Of a DNA stretch of 64,000 nucleotides, positions 52,036-62,265 are shown piece by piece. The notes beneath the pieces are model-generated. The model ran no database searches and was not told where the DNA came from. It worked only from the letters and a program-made list of their open reading frames with translations. Every line of letters begins with the position of its first letter. The first letter of the stretch is position 1. The translations under genes and the position numbers were made by a program. Source of the stretch: Flavobacterium sp. LHD-80 (GTDB lineage: Bacteria > Bacteroidota > Bacteroidia > Flavobacteriales > Flavobacteriaceae); the NCBI RefSeq assembly GCF_030929605.1, contig NZ_JAVFVS010000005.1, positions 124,001 to 188,000 of the forward strand. Direction: 5' to 3'.

Positions 52036-52725
52036 ATGAAAATTCTTTCCGATAAAAACAATCTCCAAATTCTTCATGAAGACAATCACATTATTGTGGT
52101 TAATAAGCGTGTAGGCGATATTGTACAGGGAGATAAAACGGGCGACAAACCTTTGTCTGATGTTGTGAAAGAATATATTAAAGCTAAATACAATAAACCT
52201 GGTGACGTTTTTCTCGGTGTGATTCATCGTTTGGATCGTCCTACAACAGGAATTGTGGTTTTTGCTAGAACAAGTAAAGCTTTGTCTCGAATGAATGAAT
52301 TGTTCAGCAATCGCGAAACCAAAAAAACATATTGGGCGGTTGTAAAAAACAAACCTTCGGAAGCTTCAGCAAAACTGGTTCATTATTTAAAAAGAAACGA
52401 AAAAAACAATACCTCAAAAGCCCATTTAAAAGAAGTTCCAGACAGTAAACTAGCAAGTCTGGACTACAAAATAATTAAAGAGCTTCAAAATTATACTGCT
52501 TTAGAAATTAATCTTCATACAGGACGTCATCATCAAATTAGAGCACAATTGTCGGCAATTGGTTCTCCAATAAAAGGCGATTTAAAATATGGCGCTGATC
52601 GAAGCAATCCTGACGGAGGCATTCATCTTCATGCCAGAAAACTAGTTTTTGTTCACCCTGTTTCTAAAGAAAACATCACAATTACAGCACCAACTCCAGA
52701 CGAAACGATTTGGAATGCTGTATGA
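52036..52725 (+). CDS. RluA-type pseudouridine synthase
   Basis: A 229-aa RNA-modifying enzyme. The catalytic Asp is D67 in VIHRLDRPTTGIVVFARTSKALSRMNELF, and LHTGRHHQIRAQLSAIGSPIKGDLKYG is the C-terminal signature. There is no N-terminal S4 domain, as in short RluA relatives such as RluA and TruC. Whether the target is 23S rRNA or tRNA cannot be told. Confidence 0.93.
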   Translation: MKILSDKNNLQILHEDNHIIVVNKRVGDIVQGDKTGDKPLSDVVKEYIKAKYNKPGDVFLGVIHRLDRPTTGIVVFARTSKALSRMNELFSNRETKKTYWAVVKNKPSEASAKLVHYLKRNEKNNTSKAHLKEVPDSKLASLDYKIIKELQNYTALEINLHTGRHHQIRAQLSAIGSPIKGDLKYGADRSNPDGGIHLHARKLVFVHPVSKENITITAPTPDETIWNAV

Positions 52726-52802
52726 TTTTTTATGATATAATTGTTAATTTTTTAATTATTATCGATTAACTTGCATAGTCTTAGAAACAAGCTAATCATA
52801 AA

Positions 52803-54131
52803 ATGGACTACAAAAACGACATCGGATACAGAAAAGAAACGCTTAAAAAACTGTTGTATAACATTCAAAAAAGCGAAGATTTAATTGTAAAAGCGTTGTA
52901 TGATGATTTTAAAAAACCTGAATTTGAAGCTGTTTTAACCGAAACAAATTATGTCATTTCGGATTTAAAAGATACCATCAAAAACATTAATTCTTGGGCA
53001 AAACCTAAAAACATATTCCCGTCACTTCTTAATTTTCCTTCCACTGATTATATTTACAAAGAACCTTACGGAAAAGTTTTAGTAATTGCACCGTGGAATT
53101 ATCCTTTTCAATTAGCACTTTGTCCATTAATTGCAGCCGTTGCAGCTGGAAACAGAGTTGTTTTAAAACCGTCAGAACTTACTCCGCATACTTCAGCTAT
53201 TATTGCTAAAATCATTTCTAAAACGTTTCATGTCAAACATGTAGAAGTTTTTGAAGGAGGTGTCGAAGTTTCAAATAAATTATTAGCAAAACGCTGGGAT
53301 TATATCTTTTTTACAGGAAGCGTTGCTGTAGGAAAAGTTGTTGCAAAAGCAGCTGCCGAAAATCTGACCCCAGTAACTTTGGAATTAGGTGGCAAAAATC
53401 CGTGTATTATTGATGAAACTGCCAATTTAAAATTGGCAGCCAAGCGAATTGTCTGGGGAAAATTCATGAATGCAGGCCAGACTTGCATTGCGCCAGATTA
53501 TATTTTGGTTCAAAAAAACATGAAAGTTAATTTCATCTCATTTCTGATTGAAGAAATCTTGAAAGCTTACGGCAAAAAAATAGACAAATCGCCAGATTTT
53601 GCGCGTATCATCAATACTAAAAACTGGCTTCGTCTGGACAGCATGATTGAGCGGGAAAAAGTGATTTTTGGTGGAGAAACAGATGCTGCCAAATTATACA
53701 TTTCACCCACTTTGATTGAAGAACCAGCATTAGACAGTCCGGTGATGAAAGAAGAGATTTTTGGACCTATTTTACCTATTCTTTCTTATGAAAATGAAGC
53801 CGACATTGAAAATATAATCAGCAAATACGAAAAACCATTGGCGTTTTATGTATTTAGCGAGAATACTACTTTTGCAAAAAAACTAATTACGAATTACTCT
53901 TTTGGTGGCGGATGCATCAATGATACAGTAATACATTTCTCAAATAAAAGACTCCCATTTGGAGGCGTAGGTCACAGCGGTATTGGCGCTTATCACGGCC
54001 AATTGAGCTTTGATATTTTCTCACATCATAAAGCTGTTGTCAAAAAAGGAAACTGGCTGGATTTACCAATGCGATATGCTCCGTACAAAGATAAATTAAC
54101 TTCACTTAAACGATTATTAGACTGGCTTTAA
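52803..54131 (+). CDS. Aldehyde dehydrogenase, ALDH3-like
   Basis: An NAD(P)-dependent dehydrogenase of 442 aa, shorter than the usual 480-500 and typical of class 3 (fatty aldehyde) enzymes. Glu194 (LELGGKNP) and catalytic C228 (NAGQTCIAPDY) are present, and VIAPWNYPFQLALCPLIAAVAAGN with FTGSVAVGKVVAKAAAE form the nucleotide site. The C-terminus ends SLKRLLDWL with no membrane anchor. Substrates are probably medium or long-chain aldehydes. Confidence 0.93.
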   Translation: MDYKNDIGYRKETLKKLLYNIQKSEDLIVKALYDDFKKPEFEAVLTETNYVISDLKDTIKNINSWAKPKNIFPSLLNFPSTDYIYKEPYGKVLVIAPWNYPFQLALCPLIAAVAAGNRVVLKPSELTPHTSAIIAKIISKTFHVKHVEVFEGGVEVSNKLLAKRWDYIFFTGSVAVGKVVAKAAAENLTPVTLELGGKNPCIIDETANLKLAAKRIVWGKFMNAGQTCIAPDYILVQKNMKVNFISFLIEEILKAYGKKIDKSPDFARIINTKNWLRLDSMIEREKVIFGGETDAAKLYISPTLIEEPALDSPVMKEEIFGPILPILSYENEADIENIISKYEKPLAFYVFSENTTFAKKLITNYSFGGGCINDTVIHFSNKRLPFGGVGHSGIGAYHGQLSFDIFSHHKAVVKKGNWLDLPMRYAPYKDKLTSLKRLLDWL

Positions 54132-54250
54132 ACCCATAAAAAATGTCTTTGTTAATTTTATAGATTATCATATGTAATTGATTAAAAATACTATATTTAC
54201 GTTTCAATAACCAGCGTAAATTCTAAAAGTATAAACAATTCCATAATAAA

Positions 54251-55045
54251 ATGAAATCTACTCTTGCTCAAATCGAAAACATTAAAAAAAATGGTTATTC
54301 ATTTGATTTTTCTACAGTTTTTGACCATGCTTTCGAAAATTATAAAAAAATTGCACTTTACTCCGCGTTGATCATCTTTTTGTTCGCAGTTATTTTCGCA
54401 GTTGGCGCAGTGATCATTTTTGGTTCTATCTATGGACTTGAAAATGTTCCTAAAATGCTAGAGGAAAGCATGAAACCTAAAAAAATAACTTTAGAAGATG
54501 CCGTAATATCAACCATTGTTTTTTCTTTTATAACGGCTTTATTCGCTCCTTTTGGTGCAGGTTTTTTCAAAATGGCCGATTCTGCTGACAAAGACAAAGA
54601 ATTTAAAGTTGCTACAATATTTCATTACTACAAAGCTCCTTATTTTGCGCAGTTGTTTACTGCCACTCTAATCATCAGCTTTATCAATAATATAATTGCA
54701 AACACTCTTGAAAGTACAGGCTATGTATTTATAGGAGCTGGAATTTCAATTTTCATTAACTATTTCATGTTTTTTACAGTTCCCCTAATCGTATTTGGAG
54801 ACCTAAAAGCTCTTGATGCTATTAAGGGAAGCATCACATTAGTTACAAAAAACCCACTATTAATTTTCGGTTTATTCATTCTCGGGATGATCGGTTCTAT
54901 AGTTGGAGTAGTTGCTTGTGGAGTAGGATTATTTTTTACGGTAGTATTTAATACATCGCTGATTTATGCAACTTATTATGCAATTTTTACAATGGAACAA
55001 GAAGAAGATTCAATTGACTCTATTGGTCAATCGGATTTAGAATAA
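54251..55045 (+). CDS. Uncharacterised multi-pass membrane protein
   Basis: A 264-aa protein. A soluble start (IENIKKNGYSFDFSTVFDHAFENYKKIALYS) is followed by about six hydrophobic segments (about 35-60, 90-112, 134-150, 158-182, 208-226, 226-246) and an acidic C-terminus. The layout resembles glycerophosphodiester-phosphodiesterase membrane-domain or DUF4013-like proteins, but I do not recognise a specific family. Some databases mislabel relatives as a carotene monooxygenase. Confidence 0.7.
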   Translation: MKSTLAQIENIKKNGYSFDFSTVFDHAFENYKKIALYSALIIFLFAVIFAVGAVIIFGSIYGLENVPKMLEESMKPKKITLEDAVISTIVFSFITALFAPFGAGFFKMADSADKDKEFKVATIFHYYKAPYFAQLFTATLIISFINNIIANTLESTGYVFIGAGISIFINYFMFFTVPLIVFGDLKALDAIKGSITLVTKNPLLIFGLFILGMIGSIVGVVACGVGLFFTVVFNTSLIYATYYAIFTMEQEEDSIDSIGQSDLE

Positions 55046-55134
55046 AATTGAATTTCTAATTAAAAAGAAAGAGCCTGACCTACTCTTTTGGAAGTTCACA
55101 AAATGCTATTAACTAAAGTATATCCCCAAATTCT

Positions 55135-58100
55135 ATGGCAGAAAACTACAGTTTTTATAGTGCATTGATTTCAGGAATTGCCTGCATGGGCAATAGCCTG
55201 AAATCAACTATAACAAATTGGTTTGTTTTTAGCTCAGATGTCATTTTTTACAATAATCCTAAACTCATCATTTTAGGACTTTCTTTATTTGGCTTTTTAG
55301 GTGTTTTAGTCTATCAATTTTTCAGAATAAAAACCAAAATAGGTTATTTTATTCTGAAGAAAAAAGAAACTGAAACCAGTAGTAAAGAATATCAGCTTTA
55401 CATACTATTTTTTGGTATCGCAGTCATCGTTATTGAAATTATCAACGAAATTTTTAAAATTCGGCCAACGAGTCTTCTTATTACAAACACCATTATTGGT
55501 TCGGGTGTTTTGCTTACCTATGTGCTCACCGATAAAATCAAATACCTGAACGATCGGATTCAGAATATTTTTATTGTTTCTTTCTTTTTTTACATGTCCT
55601 ATGTGGCACGCAATATCATTTATCTGCCAAATGATGTTTTGCCAATTATCACTTTTCTAATTTCCTTTTTCTTTTCATATAGCATCTTAAAGCCTATAAA
55701 AGTATATTGGTTATTCGTTGCATTGGCCTTTTCATTTTTAACCGCTACCGTTGTTTTTCATCTAATTCCGATAAAATCATCGATCCTTTTAATTGATTTT
55801 ACTATTTTAATTTTCATTATAAATCAAGTAAAATATGCCGTACGGCAAAACAATAAGGACAATTACAGGTTTACAAATGAAATTGTGCATAAAGGAAATT
55901 CGCTTACTATTGCAACAAATGAAAATGGAGAATTACTGTTTTGCAGCGAAACCATTACTTCAATTTTGGGTTATCATCCAGATGATGTTATGGCGCTGGA
56001 ATTTTGGAAACTTACCGAAGATTCTGAATTCAGCAGAGACAATTATTACAAAAACTACATTGACAACAAATTATATATCCGAAAATTAAAAAGCAAAAAC
56101 GGGGAATACAAATACATTCAATGGAAAGATAAAAAATTCTCCGAAGAATTAATTATCAGCATAGGTCAAGATGTTACTGAGCAAATAATAGTTCAGGATC
56201 AATATAAAAACTTGATCCAGACGGCGACCGATATTATCTTCGAAATCAGTATTGAAGGTCATTTTACTTTTATAAACGAATTTGGGTTTTCTATTTTAGG
56301 TTATAACGAAAATGAAGTCCTTTTACAGCATTATTCAAATTTTATCCATGAAGATCACATTGGCAATGCTGTAGATTTTTATGAAAATTTAGAACAAAAT
56401 GAACTCAATTATCCAACAATCGAAATTCCGATTTTAAAGAAAAATGGCGAAGAATTGTGGATTTCCCAAAAAGTAATCGTTCGTAAAAATGATTTAGGAA
56501 TAACCACTGGTTTTGCCGGAATTGCGAGAGATATAACCGAGTTGAAAAATATCGAAAACGAGAAAAAAAGGCGTTTAGAAAAAATTGAAGCTTACAACAA
56601 TTCTACTAAAAAGCTTTCGACAACAAATTTCACCGATTACGACAATATGCAAACCGTAATCGACTATATTATTAAAGAAGGTGCGATTGTATCTAAAGCC
56701 AATAGAGTAAGTTTCTGGAAGTTTTCTAATGATGTAATCACGTGCAAAAATCTTTTCAGTCGCGATAATCAGACTTTAAGCGATAAAAATATTCTTGACA
56801 AAGAGTCTTATCCTATTTACTTTGAAACATTAAAAAACAAAGCTATCATAAATGCTCCTGATGTTTTTGACAAATTAGAAACATCTGAATTTCAAGAAGC
56901 TTATTTCAGAAAAAATAAAATCAAGTCGATGCTGGATGTTCCAATTTTCTTAAATGGACAACTGGCGGGTGTAGCCTGTTTTGAAAATACCGGCGAAAAA
57001 AGAGAATGGGATAATGAAGATATCAATTATGCCAGAACAATCGCTGATGTTATTTCGCTGGCCATTTCGTCGCAAATGAGACTTAAAGCCGAGAAAAAAC
57101 TGGAACTGAAAAGTGATTTGCTTTCAGCAATGGCACTTTGTACAGAGAAATTTTTGCTAAGCAAAGGTCCGCAAAAAATGTTTCAGGAAACGTACAACAT
57201 TATTGGAAAAGCCTCAAAAGCCGATCATATTTTTTATTATGAAAAAGATTTTGAAACCAATACCATCAGTCAGCAATACAAATGGTCAAGAGACGGTGTC
57301 GTGCATCAAATAACTGAACTTCAAAAATTTACTGAAGAAAATTTAAAAGAAATCATTTTTCACTCCGAAAGCAAAAGAGCCTTAAGCACACTGACAAAGA
57401 ATCTCGAAGAAACGTTTTTTAAAAATTTATTAGTTACAAACGACATTAAATCAATTTTGATTCTGCCGTTATTTTCAAACAATGTTTTTTCTGGCTTTAT
57501 CGGATTTGATGATTGTACCAAAGAAAGAAAATGGACCGAAGATGAAATTTATATTTACCAAACTCTAGCCAATAACATATCATCGGCATTAGACCGCCAT
57601 CGAAACCAAGCTAAAATCAAAGAAAGTGAAGATGCGATTAAAGCCAAAGAACTTGCAGAAGCGGCAAATAAGTCAAAATCTGATTTCTTGGCTAATATGT
57701 CGCACGAAATTCGAACTCCATTAAATGGAATCATCGGATTTACACATTTATTGATGAAAACAAATCTTGAAGAAATTCAGGAAAAATACATGACGACCAT
57801 TAATCAGTCGGCACATTCGCTACTTGAAATCATAAATGATATTCTTGATTTCTCGAAAATTGAAGCTGGAAAACTGGAATTATATATTGATTTATATGAT
57901 CTTCAAAAAATCCTCGGCCAGATTTTCGATTTAATTATTTACGAATCAAATCAAAAAAATCTGCTTCTTGAACTGAATGTTGACCCGAATGTTCCAAAAT
58001 ATATTTGGACAGATATTGTACGTTTAAAACAAATTTTAATCAATCTTTTATCCAATGCCATCAAGTTCACTAACGAAGGCTCTATCAAATTAAATGTTTC

Positions 58101-58818
58101 AGTAATCGACAAAAAATATGATGATCAATATGTGATTCGTTTTTCCGTTATTGACACCGGAATTGGAATATTAGAAAAAAATCAGAAGAAGATTTTTAAA
58201 GCTTTTTCTCAGGAAGACAGCTCAACAACGAGAAAATTTGGAGGAACTGGTTTAGGACTCACCATTTCAAATCAATTACTAGCTTTAATGGAAAGCCGTC
58301 TGCAGCTTAAAAGCAAAATTGATCAAGGAAGCACCTTTTATTTTGATCTAAATCTTAAAACAAGCCAAAATACAATCAATGAAAAGCTAAAAGCGCTTTC
58401 AAACGGAACAGAACCTGATTATTCGTTGAGCTACAATTCGAATTTGAAAAATGTAAATATTCTGATTGTAGAAGACAATAAAGTGAATATGTTGCTTTTA
58501 AAAACGATCTTAAAAAATCTAAACATGAATTCGATTATTTTTGAATGTGAAAACGGTTACGAAGCTGTAAAACAGATCGAAAATATAAACCCGGATCTTG
58601 TGTTTATGGACATACAAATGCCAATTATGAATGGTTATGAAGCCACAAAAGCAATCAGAACCACTGAAATTGGAAAAACCATTCCTATTATCGCCGTGAC
58701 TGCCGGCGCTGAAAAAGAAGAAAAAAACAAATGCATTGCTGCCGGAATGAACGATTATATTTCAAAACCTATCATTAGAGGCACTGTAGAAGAAGCATTG
58801 CGAAAATGGCTAAAATAG
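55135..58818 (+). CDS. Hybrid sensor histidine kinase/response regulator with PAS and GAF domains
   Basis: A 1227-aa membrane hybrid kinase. Order: 7-8 TM helices (about 30-235); PAS1 about 260-360; PAS2 with PAC about 367-475; GAF1 about 500-655 ([12 protein letters not shown]...[20 protein letters not shown]); GAF2 about 680-830 ([29 protein letters not shown]); HisKA with H857 in [15 protein letters not shown]; HATPase with IKFTNEG and [10 protein letters not shown]; and a C-terminal receiver with D1159 in [13 protein letters not shown]. No DNA-binding output or Hpt domain is attached, so the phosphate must pass to another protein. Four stacked sensory domains suggest integration of several signals. 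Confidence 0.93.
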   Translation: MAENYSFYSALISGIACMGNSLKSTITNWFVFSSDVIFYNNPKLIILGLSLFGFLGVLVYQFFRIKTKIGYFILKKKETETSSKEYQLYILFFGIAVIVIEIINEIFKIRPTSLLITNTIIGSGVLLTYVLTDKIKYLNDRIQNIFIVSFFFYMSYVARNIIYLPNDVLPIITFLISFFFSYSILKPIKVYWLFVALAFSFLTATVVFHLIPIKSSILLIDFTILIFIINQVKYAVRQNNKDNYRFTNEIVHKGNSLTIATNENGELLFCSETITSILGYHPDDVMALEFWKLTEDSEFSRDNYYKNYIDNKLYIRKLKSKNGEYKYIQWKDKKFSEELIISIGQDVTEQIIVQDQYKNLIQTATDIIFEISIEGHFTFINEFGFSILGYNENEVLLQHYSNFIHEDHIGNAVDFYENLEQNELNYPTIEIPILKKNGEELWISQKVIVRKNDLGITTGFAGIARDITELKNIENEKKRRLEKIEAYNNSTKKLSTTNFTDYDNMQTVIDYIIKEGAIVSKANRVSFWKFSNDVITCKNLFSRDNQTLSDKNILDKESYPIYFETLKNKAIINAPDVFDKLETSEFQEAYFRKNKIKSMLDVPIFLNGQLAGVACFENTGEKREWDNEDINYARTIADVISLAISSQMRLKAEKKLELKSDLLSAMALCTEKFLLSKGPQKMFQETYNIIGKASKADHIFYYEKDFETNTISQQYKWSRDGVVHQITELQKFTEENLKEIIFHSESKRALSTLTKNLEETFFKNLLVTNDIKSILILPLFSNNVFSGFIGFDDCTKERKWTEDEIYIYQTLANNISSALDRHRNQAKIKESEDAIKAKELAEAANKSKSDFLANMSHEIRTPLNGIIGFTHLLMKTNLEEIQEKYMTTINQSAHSLLEIINDILDFSKIEAGKLELYIDLYDLQKILGQIFDLIIYESNQKNLLLELNVDPNVPKYIWTDIVRLKQILINLLSNAIKFTNEGSIKLNVSVIDKKYDDQYVIRFSVIDTGIGILEKNQKKIFKAFSQEDSSTTRKFGGTGLGLTISNQLLALMESRLQLKSKIDQGSTFYFDLNLKTSQNTINEKLKALSNGTEPDYSLSYNSNLKNVNILIVEDNKVNMLLLKTILKNLNMNSIIFECENGYEAVKQIENINPDLVFMDIQMPIMNGYEATKAIRTTEIGKTIPIIAVTAGAEKEEKNKCIAAGMNDYISKPIIRGTVEEALRKWLK

Positions 58819-58911
58819 TTAAAAACAAAATGGCTTTCGTTGCTTTAAAATTGCCAAAAAATATATAAATTCGTATTAATAAAAACATAATAAGTTTAAA
58901 TCGAGTACACT

Positions 58912-59760
58912 ATGAAATGGCAAGGCAGAAGACAAAGTGATAATGTAGAAGACAGAAGATCAATTTCCGGAGGCAAAATAGCTGTTGGAGGTGGGGTTAT
59001 CGGAATCATTGTTTTGTTGCTGAATGTTTTTGGCGGAGAAACTGGCAAACAAATAGCACCAGTTTTAGAGCAAATGCAAGGCGGACAAACACAAACTGAA
59101 GCTGCAGCTCCATTGAGCAAAGAAGATGAAGAAATGGGCAATTTTGTCAGAGTTACTCTGGCCGATACTGAAGATATCTGGAGCAAAATTTTTGAAGAGC
59201 ATGGAATGACCTACAAAAATCCAAAATTAGTTCTTTTTAGAGGTTCTGTACAAACAGCCTGCGGTGGCGCATCATCGGCTTCTGGACCTTTTTATTGTCC
59301 GGGAGATCAAAAAGTCTATATGGATTTGGCTTTTTTCGAAGAATTAAAAACCCGATTTGGTGCGAAAGGAGGCGATTTTGCAATTGCTTACGTTATTGCT
59401 CATGAAATTGGCCATCATATTCAGACTTTGCTGGGAACATCGGCAAAAATGCGACAAGAACAAGAGGGAAAAAGTGAAGCCGAAGCTAATAAACTTTCTG
59501 TAGCCTTAGAACTTCAAGCGGATTTTTATGCTGGAGTCTGGGCGCATTACAATCAGCAAAATTTAGACACCGGAGATATTGATGAAGCTTTAAGCGCAGC
59601 CAATGCTGTTGGCGATGATGCTATTCAAAGCAAAATGCAGGGGCATGTAGTTCCTGATTCGTTTACCCACGGATCGTCTGAACAAAGGATGTACTGGTTT
59701 AAAAAAGGTTTTAAAACCGGAGATATCAAACAAGGTACAACTTTCGAAGAAATTCAATAA
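58912..59760 (+). CDS. Neutral zinc metallopeptidase, YpfJ/KPN_02809 family
   Basis: A 282-aa membrane-anchored protease. MKWQGRRQSDNVEDRRS is the usual cytoplasmic start, the TM helix is at about 22-41 (KIAVGGGVIGIIVLLLNVFGG), and the zinc motif is HEIGHH with H164, E165 and H168. CGGASSASGPFYCPGDQKVYMD (with a possible disulfide) and LELQADFYAGVWAHY, holding the third ligand region, are also conserved. It acts outside the inner membrane; substrate unknown. Confidence 0.93.
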   Translation: MKWQGRRQSDNVEDRRSISGGKIAVGGGVIGIIVLLLNVFGGETGKQIAPVLEQMQGGQTQTEAAAPLSKEDEEMGNFVRVTLADTEDIWSKIFEEHGMTYKNPKLVLFRGSVQTACGGASSASGPFYCPGDQKVYMDLAFFEELKTRFGAKGGDFAIAYVIAHEIGHHIQTLLGTSAKMRQEQEGKSEAEANKLSVALELQADFYAGVWAHYNQQNLDTGDIDEALSAANAVGDDAIQSKMQGHVVPDSFTHGSSEQRMYWFKKGFKTGDIKQGTTFEEIQ

Positions 59761-59786
59761 TACACAAACCAAATATAATAACCGCT

Positions 59787-59818
59787 AAAAAGCATGATCT
59801 AATGGTCATGCTTTTTTT
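59787..59818 (+). terminator. Intrinsic terminator after the YpfJ-like gene
   Basis: AAAAGCATGA (59787-59796) pairs with TCATGCTTTT (59805-59814) around an 8-nt loop and a T-run follows. Confidence 0.88.
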
Positions 59819-59828
59819 GTTTTTTTTC

Positions 59829-60095
59829 TGAACCATATAAGTAATATAAGTTCATTTTAGGCTTTGATTGTATTTCAATAAAAATCAATTAGAGGTCATA
59901 TTAGAAAATCTAGCCAGCGGTTTCAACCGCTCGAGCTTAACGCATATCACGACATATTTCTTTATGTATTATAGCGTCCCGGTGGCTGAAACCACGGGCT
60001 ATACTTGAATTTTAGTTTCTTTATTTAAGCTTTCTTTTAAACCTTAGAATATTCAGCCATGATATAAAATGAACTTATATTACTTATATGGTTCA
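59829..60095. mobile_element. MITE-like element with perfect 31-bp terminal inverted repeats
   Basis: The 31 bases at 59829-59859 are the exact reverse complement of 60065-60095. The 205-nt interior carries no gene but has its own palindromes: AGCGGTTTCAACCGCT at about 59937 and CCCGGTGGCTGAAACCACGGG at about 59977. The ends begin TGAACCATATAAG. I see no convincing target-site duplication. It lies just downstream of the tRNA-His terminator. A transposase-dependent MITE is one reading; an intergenic repeat without transposition history is another. Confidence 0.7.
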
Positions 60096-60115
60096 AAAAA
60101 ATTAAACGCACAAAA

Positions 60116-60141
60116 AAAGCCTTGAATTTCTTCAAGGCTTT
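60116..60141 (-). terminator. Terminator of tRNA-His
   Basis: A perfect 11-bp stem, AAAGCCTTGAA (60116-60126) and TTCAAGGCTTT (60131-60141), loop TTTC. On the minus strand a run of seven T follows. Confidence 0.9.
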
Positions 60142-60148
60142 AAATCTG

Positions 60149-60223
60149 GGTGGCTGACCGGGTTCGAACCGGCGACCCGCGGCACCACAAACCGCTACTC
60201 TAACCAGCTGAGCTACAACCACC
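60149..60223 (-). tRNA. tRNA-His (GTG)
   Basis: On the minus strand the gene folds into a full cloverleaf. An extra G at position -1 faces C73, the identity feature of histidine tRNA. The acceptor stem is GTGGTTG with CAGCCAC, the D stem GCTC with GAGT, and the anticodon stem GCGGT with GCCGC around TTGTGGT, anticodon GTG. The T arm is GCCGG-TTCGAAC-CCGGT. The CCA end is not encoded (CAG follows C73). A terminator sits 8 nt downstream. Confidence 0.96.
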
Positions 60224-60299
60224 ATTTTTGCTTAGCGAGTGCAAATATAGAACAAAGGTTCAGTTCTACAAAGAAAAAAATGAAAAAATTTCATAAAAA

Positions 60300-61016
60300 T
60301 TATATCAAATTTTCTAAGCTATTGACTGCCAAACATCTTTCAACAGTAAAACCTTCTGCAAAATCTTTCCCAACAAGTCTTCCTAAGTCCTGCGCACGGT
60401 AATTTAAACTTTCAAAGAAGTTTTTACTCGTAATAGGCGTTGCAGGTTCACTTGAATTTGGATCATAAAATTGCGTTTTATAGGCCATTATAGCTTCAAT
60501 TTTCTTTTCTTCAAAACCAGTAATATCCACTACAAAATCTGGAGTCAGGTTTTTCCACTGAATATAATGATATACAACTTTAGGTCTCCAAGCTTCTTGT
60601 TTCTGTCCGTCAACAATAGTTTCAATTTTCATCAAACCTGAAAGAAAACAAGAATCAGAGACTAATTTACTTCCTTTTCCATGATCAATGTGGCGATCGT
60701 CAATTGCGTTGCACAATACAATTTCGGGTTTGTATTTACGAATCATTTTTATGACCTCTAATTGATGTTTTTCATCATTCGTAAAAAATCCGTCACGCAT
60801 TGCTAAATTTTCTCTCACAAGAACGCCCAAAATCTTTGCTGCATTGTTTGCCTCTTGATCTCTAATTTCAGCTGTTCCTCGCGTACCTAATTCACCACGT
60901 GTCAAATCAACAATACCTACTTTTTTCCCTAAGGAAACTTCTTTTAAAATCGTTCCGGCACAACCTAATTCTACATCGTCTGGATGCGCGCCAAAGGCTA
61001 ATATATCTAATTTCAT
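60300..61016 (-). CDS. bshB1: Bacillithiol biosynthesis deacetylase BshB1
   Basis: A zinc deacetylase of 238 aa that removes acetate from GlcNAc-malate, giving the glucosamine-malate to which BshC adds cysteine. Zinc residues are H11 and D13/D14 in FGAHPDDVELGC, with HIDHG further on; VDLTRGELGTRGTAEIRDQEANNAAKILG is the BshB1 signature, and SSEPATPITSKNFFESLNYRAQDLG ends the family core. Bacillithiol is the main low-molecular-weight thiol of many Bacteroidota and contains cysteine, so this gene links to the sulfur cluster at 0-7 kb in function only. Related LmbE proteins are an alternative, but the length and motifs favour BshB1. Confidence 0.93.
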   Translation of the reverse strand: MKLDILAFGAHPDDVELGCAGTILKEVSLGKKVGIVDLTRGELGTRGTAEIRDQEANNAAKILGVLVRENLAMRDGFFTNDEKHQLEVIKMIRKYKPEIVLCNAIDDRHIDHGKGSKLVSDSCFLSGLMKIETIVDGQKQEAWRPKVVYHYIQWKNLTPDFVVDITGFEEKKIEAIMAYKTQFYDPNSSEPATPITSKNFFESLNYRAQDLGRLVGKDFAEGFTVERCLAVNSLENLI

Positions 61017-61019
61017 TTG

Positions 61020-61195
61020 TTTTTTTTGTTTTTGTTTGTTTTGTTTCAGGTTTCAAGTTTCAAGTCGCTTGACTTTGAACATAACTTTAACCGCAAAGTT
61101 CGCAAAGGTTTAGCGCAAGGTTCGCAAAAAAATAGCGTTCATAGCGTAAATCCTTTGCGAACTTTGCGGTTAAATATAAATGCTAACAACTTCAA
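61020..61195. repeat. Repeat region with perfect 23-bp palindromic arms
   Basis: TTTAACCGCAAAGTTCGCAAAGG, spread over 61086-61108, is the exact reverse complement of 61152-61174. The middle has gcgcaaggttcgcaaa and atagcgttcatagcg. Upstream are GTTTCAAG words (61044-61065). No gene is present. Confidence 0.85.
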
Positions 61196-61197
61196 AT

Positions 61198-62262
61198 TTA
61201 TTTTTTCAAAACTCTTTTCATTGTCATTGATTTATTGACGCTTTCTTCCCATTCTTTTTCAGGATTACTTTCTTTTGTAACACCGCACCCCATATATAGA
61301 ATCGCTTTATTTTCCTGAATCTGCATACAACGTAAATTTACGAATAAATCAGAACTTGCATTATTTCCGGCAAAACTGCTGTTTAATTCGCCAAGAAAAC
61401 CAGTGTAAAAAGTTCTATCATACTTTTCATTTTCCAAGATAAAAGCTTTTGATTTCTTTTTTGGAAGTCCGCAGACCGCAGGCGTTGGATGCAAAGTATC
61501 AACAACTTCTTCCAGCGTTGAATTCTCTTTTAAAACTCCCGAAATATCGGTTTTAATGTGCCAAATCGATCCGGCTTTTAAACTGTAAGGCTCAGAAACG
61601 ACAACCGAAGCCGTGAATTCTCTAAGTCGTTTTACAATAAAATCAGTCACAAACTGCTGTTCATCTTTTTCTTTTTGCTGCCACACGATTTCTGCGTCAA
61701 CATTGTCTTTCTGTGTTCCTGCCAAAGCCATGGTTTCAAAAACATTTCCATTTGCCTTTAAAAGTTTTTCTGGCGTTGCACCCATCCAAAGTCCAATTTT
61801 TGGATGAAAAAAACAATAACAAAAAGTGGCAGGATATAAGTGAACCAAATGCTGAAAAGTTTCTATAAAATCAAATTCAGACAGAAGTACTTCTTCACTT
61901 CTTGATAAAACTACTTTTTTGAATTCTTCATTCTTAATTGCCTGAATTCCTTGCGCCACTAAATATTCATATTGAAATTTAGCCTCAGAATCAGCATTTA
62001 AATCATCAATTTCTATTGGCTCAAATGAAGTATTTTCTTTTTCCGAGGTAATAATTTCCGATTCATTTTCAGGAATCAGAATTAGTTGTTTTTCATCAAA
62101 AGAAGCAAAAACAAATCCTTTCTCACTGTAATCAGAAACGGTATGTAATATATTGTTTTGCTGTAAAACCCCAACAAGATCTGTTGTACTAGGCTTAGAA
62201 TAAAGTACAAAAGGCAAGTTTTCCTCTTTATGATTTTTAATTTTTAAGAAAAATGGATTCAT
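61198..62262 (-). CDS. menF: Isochorismate synthase (chorismate-binding)
   Basis: A 354-aa MST-family enzyme that converts chorismate to isochorismate. The catalytic domain spans about 100-350: VVLSRSEEVLLSEFD, ATPEKLLKANGNVFETMALAGTQ (ending in the TMALAGT motif), SIWHIKTDISGVL, LHPTPAVCGLPKKKS, and the Mg2+ region NEKYDRTFYTGFLGELN with NLRCMQI and YMGCGVTKESNPEKEWEE. Next to a hotdog thioesterase 4 nt away, it is more likely in menaquinone than in siderophore synthesis. Confidence 0.92.
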   Translation of the reverse strand: MNPFFLKIKNHKEENLPFVLYSKPSTTDLVGVLQQNNILHTVSDYSEKGFVFASFDEKQLILIPENESEIITSEKENTSFEPIEIDDLNADSEAKFQYEYLVAQGIQAIKNEEFKKVVLSRSEEVLLSEFDFIETFQHLVHLYPATFCYCFFHPKIGLWMGATPEKLLKANGNVFETMALAGTQKDNVDAEIVWQQKEKDEQQFVTDFIVKRLREFTASVVVSEPYSLKAGSIWHIKTDISGVLKENSTLEEVVDTLHPTPAVCGLPKKKSKAFILENEKYDRTFYTGFLGELNSSFAGNNASSDLFVNLRCMQIQENKAILYMGCGVTKESNPEKEWEESVNKSMTMKRVLKK

Positions 62263-62265
62263 AAT

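Noticed and set aside
22431..61195. CRISPR array
   Set aside because: The repeats are palindromic or tandem intergenic units without unique spacers of regular length, and no cas gene is present.
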